A program made the translations under genes and the position numbers. From positions 1 to 13,001 of the forward strand of contig PWGR01000157.1 in the NCBI GenBank assembly GCA_003554565.1: 13,001 bases of DNA, given 5' to 3'. This document shows positions 7,125-13,001 of the stretch, piece by piece (within the stretch, counting starts at the first letter, position 1; each line of letters opens with the position of its first letter). The stretch comes from Clostridia bacterium. Lineage in GTDB: Bacteria > Bacillota > Sulfobacillia > SLMV01. The notes under the pieces were generated by a model. That model searched no databases. It was not told the origin of the DNA and worked only from the letters and a program-made list of their open reading frames with translations.

Positions 7125-7286
7125 TCAATGCTCTCTGCGTACCTCTACGGAGGGGATCTGGGCCTGCAGCTGGGCGCGCTGGCGGCGCAGTTCCGCCAGA
7201 GTACCGCGCAGGAGAAGGTAGTGATGCTGCAGATTTTCTCGCCGGCGCGCCAGACCTATCGCCGTTCGTTTGGGGGAATCGCACAT
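7125..7286 (-). CDS. 53-aa coiled-coil protein ORF between fliS and the 116-aa gene
   Basis: ATG 7286 lies four bases after the fliS stop, and TGA ends at 7125, 14 bases before the next start. The product opens with MCDSPKRTAIGLARRRENLQ and continues with the basic coiled-coil-like stretch TLAELRRQRAQLQAQI (29-44) and SVEVRREH at the end. Third codon positions are strongly G/C, like those of its neighbours, whereas the competing frame gives a proline/arginine-rich nonsense-like sequence. The ribosome binding site (GGGATGAG) is weak, so coupling to fliS is likely. It is a real gene by position and codon use; the function is unknown. Confidence 0.5.
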   Translation of the reverse strand: MCDSPKRTAIGLARRRENLQHHYLLLRGTLAELRRQRAQLQAQIPSVEVRREH

Positions 7287-7290
7287 GATC

Positions 7291-7698
7291 TCATCCCGTC
7301 ACATCAATGGAGCCATCCCGCTCACTCTCTGATCGGTTCGCAGCTTCATCCCAGGCTCCGCTCATCTCCCGCACCAGTTCTCTCACCTCAGAGATCTTTT
7401 CCGTGTCCTTATCCACGTTCGCCTCGATGAGTCGGCGGTACATGTACGCATACAGGCCGCGGAGATTCTGGGCCAGCTCATCGTCAGATTCCGGGAAGGA
7501 CAGGCTGATCTCGTTAATGATGTCCTGACTCCTGATCAGGTGATCATTTGCCTCTGCAAGATCATGATCCTCGATACACTTGTCCGCCAGGTTCATGAAC
7601 TTGATGGCCCCCTGGTGCAGCATCCGCATTAAATTCTGCGATCCAGAGGTTTTAACCTGGGTTCCTACATATTTCTCATAAGCAGCTTTTCTGTTCAC
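7291..7698 (-). CDS. fliS: Flagellin export chaperone FliS
   Basis: Binds the C-terminal region of flagellin in the cytosol, keeps it from polymerising and delivers it to the export gate. The 135 residues show the FliS pattern: AAYEKYVGTQVKTSGSQNLM (5-24), MLHQGAIKFMNLADKCIEDH (26-45), LIRSQDIINEISLSF (54-68) and YAYMYRRLIEANV (83-95). The C-terminal tail (about 116-135) is polar. The start is GTG 7698 with GAGGGGAG seven bases upstream. It lies 23 bases after the first FliT-like gene, inside the filament operon. Confidence 0.95.
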   Translation of the reverse strand: MNRKAAYEKYVGTQVKTSGSQNLMRMLHQGAIKFMNLADKCIEDHDLAEANDHLIRSQDIINEISLSFPESDDELAQNLRGLYAYMYRRLIEANVDKDTEKISEVRELVREMSGAWDEAANRSESERDGSIDVTG

Positions 7699-7721
7699 GG
7701 CGATGCTCCCCTCGAGAGAGT

Positions 7722-8105
7722 TTAGCCCCTGCGGTCGTAGGCGGTTGCCTGTTTTCTCAGGTGCCGGCTTTTCTGATAGGAAGTGGCTCTTATCCGTCTT
7801 CTGACCGCCTCTGCCGCATCCAGCGCCATTTTCTCGGTGTCATGTTGCAGGCCGTTCAGTATTTCTTTCTCGCTGCACTGCAATTTCTGTAGTAATTCCT
7901 TCATGTCGGGCAGTCCAGCGCACGCTGACAGTTCAGAGTCTGCAATATCCTCGCGCAGGTCGCTGATATCACCTCTGGTTTGCTCTCGCTCGGAAAGCGC
8001 ATCTGCCACCTGTGCCAGATCGCCCGATTGATATGCTGATATCATTTTTTTCGTGATCCTCAGATACTCGTCGTAAAGGTTTTGCAGTATCTCACAGCGA
8101 TTCAC
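7722..8105 (-). CDS. FliT-like flagellar chaperone (first copy)
   Basis: A 127-residue helical protein directly after fliD (14-base gap) and before fliS, the usual place for fliT. The segment SAYQSGDLAQVADALSEREQ (23-42) has the FliT-like helix-turn-helix pattern ending in the ER pair. A second long helix follows (about 68-110). A basic tail holds an AY pair close to the C-terminus, as in known FliT proteins. The likely job is to chaperone FliD and possibly regulate late export. Start GTG 8105 with GGGTGA six bases upstream. The family is divergent, so the symbol is not given. Confidence 0.65.
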   Translation of the reverse strand: MNRCEILQNLYDEYLRITKKMISAYQSGDLAQVADALSEREQTRGDISDLREDIADSELSACAGLPDMKELLQKLQCSEKEILNGLQHDTEKMALDAAEAVRRRIRATSYQKSRHLRKQATAYDRRG

Positions 8106-8119
8106 TCGTCATCACCCGT

Positions 8120-9793
8120 TCATGCGTCCCGCTGCATTCCCGGCAGCGAATTGATCTGCCCCGAAAGCCACTGGCCCTGACTGTGCAGGTCCGACAGCAT
8201 CTGCTCCATCTGAGAAAACTGTCTGGTGAGGTTGTCCTCTCTTCTCGCCAGCCTCCGCTCCAGGGATTCCATCCGGTCATCTATGGAATCAATCATCCGA
8301 TCATACATCTGCTCCCTCTGCGTGAGGATGCCGTCCCCGCTGCGCAGGTAGGTGTGAAGGTGGCTCCCGAGCCTTCTGCTGAGCCCATCGGCACCCTGCT
8401 GGCTTTCCCGGCCGGCAAAGAGGACCCGGACATCTGCGGGATTTTCCCGCAGGGCTTCGGTGAATTCGCCTTCGTCCAGGGACATCTCCCCGTACCGGTC
8501 GATGGATATACCGACTTCGTGCAGGTAGTTCAGCTCGTGATCCTCAGAAAAGCCTGCCTCCCGCATGACCATCTCTCTCACGCTGCTGGTGATCCTGCGG
8601 AGGGTAGTGTCGCCGGCCAAGACCTCGTCGCGCGAACCCAGCGTGTTCATCCTGTCCATGACTTCGTTGTACTTGTCGACAAATGCCCGCACCTCGGACA
8701 GGGCCCTGTCGGTGTCGTGAGCTATCTCCAGCGTCTCCGGGCCTTCCGTGACGTCGTTCAGGTCGAAGGTTACACCCTCCATGACCCCGTCGATTCCCGT
8801 GTTGGTCTCCGCGGTAATCTGCAGGCCGTCGATGGTGAACTCGGCGTCCCGGGGAGAAGCCAGCTCGTCCGAGAAAGCGTCTCCGGTGAGTTCAATCGTG
8901 CCATCTGTGTACACTGCGGTCACGGTCCCGCTCCGCACGGCGTGGGAAAAATCGAAGGATTCCTCGCCCGCCAGGCTCCCTGCGGTAAGATCCTCCACTT
9001 TCTCCTCGAGCACCTCGTAGGAGGCGGCATCCGTGCTGACGGCCACGAATCTCCCCTGGTCATCCCGCAGGGCAAAGCGGTAAGCCTGTCCCTGCAGCAC
9101 GACTTTTTCATCGAGGGCCACCACATCGTAGTCAACTCCGTCGGCGCCGGCATCCAGCGCACCCAGGGATTGCTCGCCTTCCGCAGCCCCGGCCGAGGCG
9201 GAGGTTTCCTGCATCAGGGCCAGGGCATCGATGCTTCCCTGTACCTGCACCAGGTCGATGAAGCTGCCTGCCCCGGTGTCTTCGGCATTGATGACCAGGT
9301 GGTTGTCGACGATGGAGGCCCTCACCCCGGCATCCGCTTCATTGATGCTGCTGCGGATGTCTGAGAGGCTGTCATCCGGTTCAATCTCCACCTGCTGTCC
9401 GTTCAGCTGCAGCGTGGCGTCAAGTGACAGCTCATCCGTTGCGGAGTGCATCCGCGCAGAGGCGACCCTATGAGCACGGGCCAGATTCTGGATTTCTATC
9501 TCGTAGTACCCCTGCACAGCATACGTATCCGCCCGGGCAGTGACGGCAGACTCGTTTGATGATGTCACCGAGCGGCTTGCAAAGGTGGAGTTGTCCCTGA
9601 GAGGGCTGAGAATCGAATCGAGCGAGGACAAGCTGGTGTTGATGTCTTCCCAGGCCTCCTTCTGTGCCTCTCTCTGTTCTCTCTGCCCCACGAGGCGGTT
9701 GATCGGCTCACGCTCGATCTCCATGAGCTTGTCCAGAATCTCCTGCGTCTCCAATCCTGAAGCCAGGCCGTCGAAGGCTACGCCCGATACCAT
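8120..9793 (-). CDS. fliD: Flagellar filament cap protein FliD (HAP2)
   Basis: Forms the cap at the filament tip that folds incoming flagellin outside the cell. The 557 residues include the FliD N-terminal domain (about 1-110, opening VAFDGLASGLETQEILDKLM), a flagellin hook-IN-like motif (about 128-182), a variable acidic middle (about 185-330), and the FliD C-terminal domain (about 335-545, with LSEVRAFVDKYNEVMDRMNT and a terminal coiled coil at 490-535). ATG 9793 has GAGGTG five bases upstream and overlaps the gap after flaG by only nine bases. The acidic, Asp/Glu-rich middle fits a salt-adapted cell. Length is normal for clostridial FliD. Confidence 0.96.
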   Translation of the reverse strand: MVSGVAFDGLASGLETQEILDKLMEIEREPINRLVGQREQREAQKEAWEDINTSLSSLDSILSPLRDNSTFASRSVTSSNESAVTARADTYAVQGYYEIEIQNLARAHRVASARMHSATDELSLDATLQLNGQQVEIEPDDSLSDIRSSINEADAGVRASIVDNHLVINAEDTGAGSFIDLVQVQGSIDALALMQETSASAGAAEGEQSLGALDAGADGVDYDVVALDEKVVLQGQAYRFALRDDQGRFVAVSTDAASYEVLEEKVEDLTAGSLAGEESFDFSHAVRSGTVTAVYTDGTIELTGDAFSDELASPRDAEFTIDGLQITAETNTGIDGVMEGVTFDLNDVTEGPETLEIAHDTDRALSEVRAFVDKYNEVMDRMNTLGSRDEVLAGDTTLRRITSSVREMVMREAGFSEDHELNYLHEVGISIDRYGEMSLDEGEFTEALRENPADVRVLFAGRESQQGADGLSRRLGSHLHTYLRSGDGILTQREQMYDRMIDSIDDRMESLERRLARREDNLTRQFSQMEQMLSDLHSQGQWLSGQINSLPGMQRDA

Positions 9794-9802
9794 GAAATCA
9801 CC

Positions 9803-10174
9803 TCATGCTCTCTCGTCGACTATCAGCCCGACCATCTCATCCAATCGGGCCACCATGTCCAAAACTTCCTCCGGGGGTATCTCACGCAGTATCTCTTCTG
9901 TCTCGGCGTCTATGACGTGCGTGTAAATCTGCTCAGTCTCTGTGTGTATATTGAATCTGAGCCGCTTATCGAAGGTGCGGAGGGTGTCGTTTAAAAGGTC
10001 GACCTGCACTTTCAGGTCATCCTCACTGATTTCCAGGTCCCGGTCCAGCCGGCGCTGTCTGCTTTCAAACTCGTCGCGAGAAAGCTTCTGTAGATCGCGC
10101 CCGGGCCGGTTGCTGCCCGTCCCCCTCTCGGATGAAAGCGAACTGGAGCTTCCATCCACTCTCTCTACCCGCAT
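9803..10174 (-). CDS. flaG: FlaG-family flagellar protein
   Basis: A 123-residue protein. The N-terminal half is Ser/Arg rich and probably disordered; the C-terminal half (about 54-120) is the FlaG domain, with LKVQVDLLNDTLRTFDKRLR, then a strand-rich RFNIHTETEQIYTHVIDAET and EEILREIPPEEVLDMVARLD. FlaG affects filament length in several bacteria, though its mechanism is not clear. I start it at ATG 10174 because GAGGTG lies six bases upstream; the GTG at 10183 is part of that ribosome binding site. It sits between flagellin and fliD, the usual position, and just after a strong hairpin. Confidence 0.9.
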   Translation of the reverse strand: MRVERVDGSSSSLSSERGTGSNRPGRDLQKLSRDEFESRQRRLDRDLEISEDDLKVQVDLLNDTLRTFDKRLRFNIHTETEQIYTHVIDAETEEILREIPPEEVLDMVARLDEMVGLIVDERA

Positions 10175-10192
10175 GGCAGTCACCTCTTTACG

Positions 10193-10226
10193 CAGGGTGG
10201 GCGGGCGTCAAGCCCGCCCCGCCCTG
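10193..10226 (-). terminator. Strong GC hairpin between flagellin and flaG, no U tract
   Basis: An inverted repeat pairs GGGCGGGC with GCCCGCCC and extends outward through CAGGG/CCCTG with a small bulge. The loop is about five bases. On the transcript it is followed by CGTAAAG, so it lacks the U run of a terminator. It lies 20 bases after the flagellin stop and just before the flaG ribosome binding site. A likely role is to protect the flagellin mRNA 3' end and lower expression of the downstream genes. Confidence 0.6.
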
Positions 10227-10246
10227 CAGCAAGACTCCGGTTTTCG

Positions 10247-11437
10247 TTATCCGAGCAGCTGCAGCACCGACTGCGGCGCCATATTGGCCTGCGCGAGCAT
10301 GGCGGTGCCGGCCTCGGTGAGAACCTGGGCCTTGGTGAATTCGGTCATCTCGGCGGCCATATCCACATCGCGAATCCTGGACTCGGCGGCGGTGAGGTTT
10401 TCGCTGGCCACCTCCAGGTTGGTTATGGTGTGCTCGAGGCGGTTCTGAATGGCACCCAGCTGCGAGCGCTGCGTGGACACCTGCTCAATGGCCTGATCGA
10501 GCGTATTCAGGGACTCGTTGGCGCTCTCGCGATCGGTGACGTCCACTCCGCTGACGCCGGCCTCGCCTTCTTCGCCCGCCTCACCACCGGTCAGCTGTAC
10601 ATCCTCAGCGGATGCCCAGTCAGAACCCGCTGTATCCTCATCTAAGCCTTCGACAGAAAAGTTGTCGGCGTCGGTATTCTCCGGCATGCCACCTGCATCA
10701 CGCAGGATGCCCTGTATGGCTCCGGAATCGTACTCCGCAGTTTCGTTCAGGGCTACGGTGAGAGTTCCGCCATCGTACGCTGCTGTTTCATCCCCTGCAG
10801 CTTCTCCTGTTTCGAAGGCAATCGTCATGTTGTAGTCTTCGTGCTCGCCACCGGTTATGGTGACCTCATCCTCACCAACGTCGGTAGTACCTTGAGCCGC
10901 AGTGCCTTCCGTGCCTTCTCCTCCCTCTCCGGCTCCCAGGAGCTCCGACGCGGTCATGTCACCAATTTCTATGTCCATGTCCTGGTCCGCGTTGGCCCCT
11001 ATGTGCAGCTTCCCTTCAAAGGTACCATCGAGAAGATTCTCGGTGTTGAACTCCGTGGTTTCCCCGATCCGGGTGATCTCCGTGGTCAGGTGATCGATGT
11101 CCTGCTGGATGGCATCCCGGTCTTCCTGGGTATAGGTGTCGTTTGCGGCCTGGTTGGCCAGCTCCCGCATCTCCTGCAGGATGGCGTGCGTCTCGTTCAG
11201 CGCTCCCTCTGCCGTCTGAATCAGCGAAATGCCGTCCTGAGCGTTCCGGGCCGCCTGGTTCAGGCCCTGAATCTGCCCGCGCATCTTCTCGGAAATCGCC
11301 AGTCCCGCTGCATCATCCGATGCCCGGTTGATTCTGAATCCGGAAGACAACCGCTCCATCGATCGGGACATTGCCCGGTTAGTCGTGTTCAGATTCCGGT
11401 AAGCGTTCAGAGACTCAATGTTAGTCTGAATCCTCAT
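10247..11437 (-). CDS. hag: Flagellin (filament subunit)
   Basis: The filament protein, 396 residues. The N-terminal D0/D1 part (1-145) is canonical: IQTNIESLNAYRNLN, then MERLSSGFRINRASDDAAGL and EMRELANQAANDTYTQED. The C-terminal D1/D0 part (about 305-396) ends with the usual AGTAMLAQANMAPQSVLQLL. The middle (about 150-300) is an inserted, highly acidic, Gly-rich domain with almost no Lys or Arg. ATG 11437 is preferred over GTG 11440 because the GGAGG repeats end eight bases before it. Transcription is from a sigma-28 promoter. The symbol hag follows Bacillus usage. Confidence 0.96.
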   Translation of the reverse strand: MRIQTNIESLNAYRNLNTTNRAMSRSMERLSSGFRINRASDDAAGLAISEKMRGQIQGLNQAARNAQDGISLIQTAEGALNETHAILQEMRELANQAANDTYTQEDRDAIQQDIDHLTTEITRIGETTEFNTENLLDGTFEGKLHIGANADQDMDIEIGDMTASELLGAGEGGEGTEGTAAQGTTDVGEDEVTITGGEHEDYNMTIAFETGEAAGDETAAYDGGTLTVALNETAEYDSGAIQGILRDAGGMPENTDADNFSVEGLDEDTAGSDWASAEDVQLTGGEAGEEGEAGVSGVDVTDRESANESLNTLDQAIEQVSTQRSQLGAIQNRLEHTITNLEVASENLTAAESRIRDVDMAAEMTEFTKAQVLTEAGTAMLAQANMAPQSVLQLLG

Positions 11438-11438
11438 C

Positions 11439-11464
11439 ACTTCATCCTCCTCCTCGGGTGAAGT
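11439..11464 (-). promoter_or_regulatory. Hairpin with the flagellin Shine-Dalgarno in its loop (candidate CsrA site)
   Basis: On the transcript ACUUCA (11464-11459) can pair with UGAAGU (11444-11439), leaving a 14-base loop that contains the whole ribosome binding site GAGGAGGAGGA with three GGA triplets. The start codon follows one base later. CsrA binds GGA in hairpin loops and represses hag translation in B. subtilis, so this is a plausible CsrA/FliW control site. The pairing is seen directly; the protein is inferred. Confidence 0.45.
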
Positions 11465-11555
11465 TGTCGGAGCCCTTCCTCGCCGCGGGCTTCGATCCGA
11501 ACTGGGGCTGCCGGCCCCGCAGGCGTTTCAGCTCCGCTTTCTGCCTTCACAGATA

Positions 11556-11582
11556 TTATCGGAATCCGGCCTGCAAACTTTA
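11556..11582 (-). promoter_or_regulatory. Sigma-28 (SigD/FliA) promoter of flagellin
   Basis: On the minus strand the -35 element TAAAGTTT (11575-11582) is followed by an 11-base spacer and the -10 element TCCGATAA (11556-11563). The consensus is TAAAGTTT-N11-GCCGATAA, so only one position differs. The predicted start near 11549 gives a leader of about 110 bases before the flagellin ATG. Confidence 0.9.
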
Positions 11583-11630
11583 GCTTTACCCCCGTACACG
11601 GAATGGAATTGGCCCCTCGCAGAAGTGGCC

Positions 11631-11676
11631 GCAATACATACTTTACAATTTGCAATATATACCTTACAATGAGCAA
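11631..11676 (+). repeat. Two tandem 21-bp repeats overlapping the regulator promoter (likely operator)
   Basis: Unit 1 (11631-11651) and unit 2 (11652-11672) agree at 17 of 21 positions, differing at positions 7, 12, 20 and 21. The GCAA that opens each unit recurs a third time at 11673-11676. A 21-bp period puts the same face of the helix at each unit. The repeats cover both the -35 and -10 hexamers, as an autoregulatory operator for the adjacent Xre protein would. Confidence 0.6.
11642..11670 (+). promoter_or_regulatory. Sigma-A promoter of the Xre regulator gene
   Basis: TTTACA (11642-11647), a 17-base spacer and TACAAT (11665-11670): each hexamer has five of six consensus bases with ideal spacing. 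The predicted transcript start is near 11677, about 27 bases before the TTG start codon. It diverges from the flagellin promoter. Confidence 0.65.
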
Positions 11677-11703
11677 AAGCGTAACTCACATGAGGTGTCT
11701 TAA

Positions 11704-11925
11704 TTGGCAAAAATAAGAAACAAAGTGAGAGCAGCTCGCGCAGAGAAAGGATTTACACAGCAGGAGCTGGCCGAAAGAACTGGCGTAACCAGACAGACAA
11801 TCGGCCTGATCGAAAATGAAAAACACAATCCCACTATAGCCCTGGGCCTGAACCTGAGCCGCGAGTTGGGTAGGAGCCTTGATGAGCTATTCTGGCTTGA
11901 GGCGGATGACCACGGGGATCAATGA
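11704..11925 (+). CDS. Small Xre-family HTH transcriptional regulator
   Basis: A 73-residue DNA-binding protein that is almost entirely one HTH_3 domain: helices at about 3-14, 18-25 (TQQELAERTG) and 29-37 (TRQTIGLIENEK), then NPTIALGLNLSRELGRSLDE and an acidic tail (LFWLEADD). This compact form resembles the YgzD-like regulators of Bacillota and archaea, often paired with a small membrane protein. The start is TTG 11704, with GAGGTG about six bases upstream. No ligand domain is present. It probably represses its own promoter through the 21-bp repeats. It is transcribed away from the flagellar genes. Confidence 0.9.
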   Translation: MAKIRNKVRAARAEKGFTQQELAERTGVTRQTIGLIENEKHNPTIALGLNLSRELGRSLDELFWLEADDHGDQ

Positions 11926-12089
11926 CGAACGAACCACTACGATGGAGCATTCATCTGAACGCGAGCTGCAGCTGCGGCTCCGTTGTGCAGGATGGCCGGA
12001 CTGCAGGATCTATGGTCATCTGGCGGGCGCTTTGCTCTGATATCCTTGGCCGTCCCTGTCTTTTTCATTTCTGCCATTGGGAGGAATGA
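11922..12089 (+). CDS. Doubtful 55-aa ORF overlapping the regulator stop codon
   Basis: An ATG overlaps the regulator's stop (ATGA), the usual sign of a coupled partner gene, and opens a 55-codon frame starting MTNEPLRWSIHLNASCSCGS. The protein is rich in Cys, Trp and His and looks unlike a folded domain. In a different frame the same stretch encodes a hydrophobic run (FALISLAVPVFFISAIG, codons at 12031-12081) that resembles a membrane helix. The 276 bases from 11926 to 12201 may therefore be the frameshifted remains of a membrane partner gene. I see nothing else firm in this stretch. Confidence 0.2.
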   Translation: MTNEPLRWSIHLNASCSCGSVVQDGRTAGSMVIWRALCSDILGRPCLFHFCHWEE

Positions 12090-12201
12090 GCAATCGATTG
12101 ACAGATGCGGGTCGCTGTATGGTGTCTCTGGGGTGAGCGAGCCTGGTGAGGTGGTCGGAGAGGCAGTGCCCAGAATTTGCTCAACGGAGGGGGTATATGG
12201 T

Positions 12202-13001
12202 ATGAAGGGGGCTGCAGCAGTTGTCTGGTTTACAGCCCTATGTATGGCATTTGCTGTCGGGTGTTCTTCCGAACAAACGGTGTATGTGAGGGTTGAACCC
12301 GAAGAAGGCGGAACCGTAACCGGTAAAGGAAGTTACGAGAAAGGTGAAGAGGTGACTGTTCAAGCCCAACCGGAGCAGGGATACCGTTTCGCAGGGTGGA
12401 TAAAAGACGGAGAAAAGATCAGCGAGGAAAAAATATACCAGTTCCGGGTGAAAAGGGATCGGGAACTGGTGGCAGAATTTGTGCAGGAGATTCGCGTAGA
12501 GATTCCCGATCAGAACCTGGAAGCTGCAATCCGCGAGGAACTGGGAACGCCCGAGGGAGACATCAACCACCAAGATATGCAGAGGCTCCTTTCCCTGGAG
12601 GCGGTGGAGCGGGGCATTGTTGACTTGACCGGTATAGAATATGCCGCCAATCTTGCAAGGCTGGAACTGCAGGGTAACCAGATAAGTAATCCCGAACTGC
12701 TGCTGCAGTTGCCAGAGTTGAAAGAGCTGACCATTTGCACGCAAAGCCTCAAACCAGAGCAGCAGGCAGAACTCGTGCAGCTGCCACGTTTACAGCAGCT
12801 TGATTTGCAGGACGCAGATTTAAAATGGTTCTGTAGTTATGACGACCTGACAATAGAAGGCTCTGGTAAGATCTTTTCCGCTGGGGTAGACGGTATAGAT
12901 GATTTTCCGGGAGAGCCGGAAGCGGTAGCGTTTACAGAAAAAGGATACATGCGTGATCCGGTGGGAACCTTCGATCAGAAGGTGTACCGGTATCCGCAAG
13001 C
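12202..13001 (+). CDS. Lipoprotein with InlB-B-like repeat and leucine-rich repeats (3' end outside window)
   Basis: The first 266 codons are present. A signal peptide (1-20) ends in a lipobox-like AVGC with Cys21, so the protein is probably anchored to the outer face of the membrane. Residues 26-95 form one divergent InlB B-repeat (VRVEPEEGGTVTGKGSYEKG ... GYRFAGWIKDG ... ELVAEF). Residues 98-210 carry the leucine-rich-repeat start seen in internalin-like proteins (IPDQNLEAAIREELGTPEGD, then DLTGIEYAANLARLELQGNQ) with weak later repeats. Past 214 nothing is recognised. ATG 12202 has GGAGGGGG eight bases upstream. The likely role is surface binding or adhesion. Confidence 0.85.
   Translation, partial: MKGAAAVVWFTALCMAFAVGCSSEQTVYVRVEPEEGGTVTGKGSYEKGEEVTVQAQPEQGYRFAGWIKDGEKISEEKIYQFRVKRDRELVAEFVQEIRVEIPDQNLEAAIREELGTPEGDINHQDMQRLLSLEAVERGIVDLTGIEYAANLARLELQGNQISNPELLLQLPELKELTICTQSLKPEQQAELVQLPRLQQLDLQDADLKWFCSYDDLTIEGSGKIFSAGVDGIDDFPGEPEAVAFTEKGYMRDPVGTFDQKVYRYPQ

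Noticed and set aside
8183..9364. Long plus-strand open frame (393 codons) opposite fliD
   Set aside because: It is the antisense of a clear FliD; no family pattern, no ribosome binding site, and its openness follows from the GC-rich codon use of fliD.
11437..11676. Minus-strand frame (79 codons) upstream of flagellin
   Set aside because: It spans the sigma-28 promoter and the flagellin leader, and its start lies upstream of the predicted transcript start.
12098..12123. Possible promoter for the lipoprotein gene (TTGACA then TATGGT)
   Set aside because: The -35 is perfect but the spacer is only 14 bases, too short for a standard sigma-A promoter.

Overview
The window looks like a chromosomal stretch from a GC-rich (roughly 57% by eye), probably spore-forming and salt-adapted member of the Bacillota (clostridial side). 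I infer this from four things: the gram-positive late flagellar gene order (flagellin, flaG, fliD, fliS, then hpf), strong AGGAGG-type ribosome binding sites, Firmicute-type families (DUF5317, long-form HPF, ComEB-type dCMP deaminase, a lipoprotein) and very acidic flagellin and FliD proteins. No genus can be named.

Almost everything from 1 to about 11440 is on the minus strand; read it right to left. A near-perfect sigma-28 promoter (11556-11582) drives flagellin. Flagellin is followed by a GC-rich hairpin and then flaG, fliD, a FliT-like chaperone gene, fliS, a 53-aa gene not found by length-filtered ORF calling, an unrecognised 116-aa helical protein and a second FliT-like protein, all tightly packed. 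Next comes hpf (long-form ribosome hibernation factor), with its own upstream sigma-H-like promoter and a probable TTG start. After an 11-C tract and a hairpin there are two uncharacterised genes: a 381-aa nucleotidyltransferase-like protein and a 225-aa protein of a clostridial family I recognise but cannot name functionally.

Further left are a 26-aa membrane micropeptide ORF with a consensus ribosome binding site and a compact run with ATGA or longer overlaps: membrane HD-GYP phosphodiesterase, DUF5317 membrane protein, CPBP-family membrane protease. dCMP deaminase follows 25 bases on. The window ends in the first 26 codons of a small, possibly coat-related, protein.

Right of flagellin the direction flips. 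A 73-aa Xre-type repressor starts at a TTG codon behind a good sigma-A promoter that is embedded in two tandem 21-bp repeats, a likely autoregulatory operator. A 276-base stretch follows with only a doubtful 55-aa ORF. The window then ends inside a lipoprotein with an InlB-B-like repeat domain and leucine-rich-repeat segments.

Functionally the core is late flagellar assembly (filament, cap, chaperones), with c-di-GMP turnover (HD-GYP) and stationary-phase ribosome protection (HPF) nearby. The best leads are the regulatory structures (flagellin Shine-Dalgarno in a hairpin loop, sigma-H-like hpf promoter, 21-bp tandem operator) and the undescribed small genes. No RNA genes, insertion sequences or CRISPR arrays were seen.
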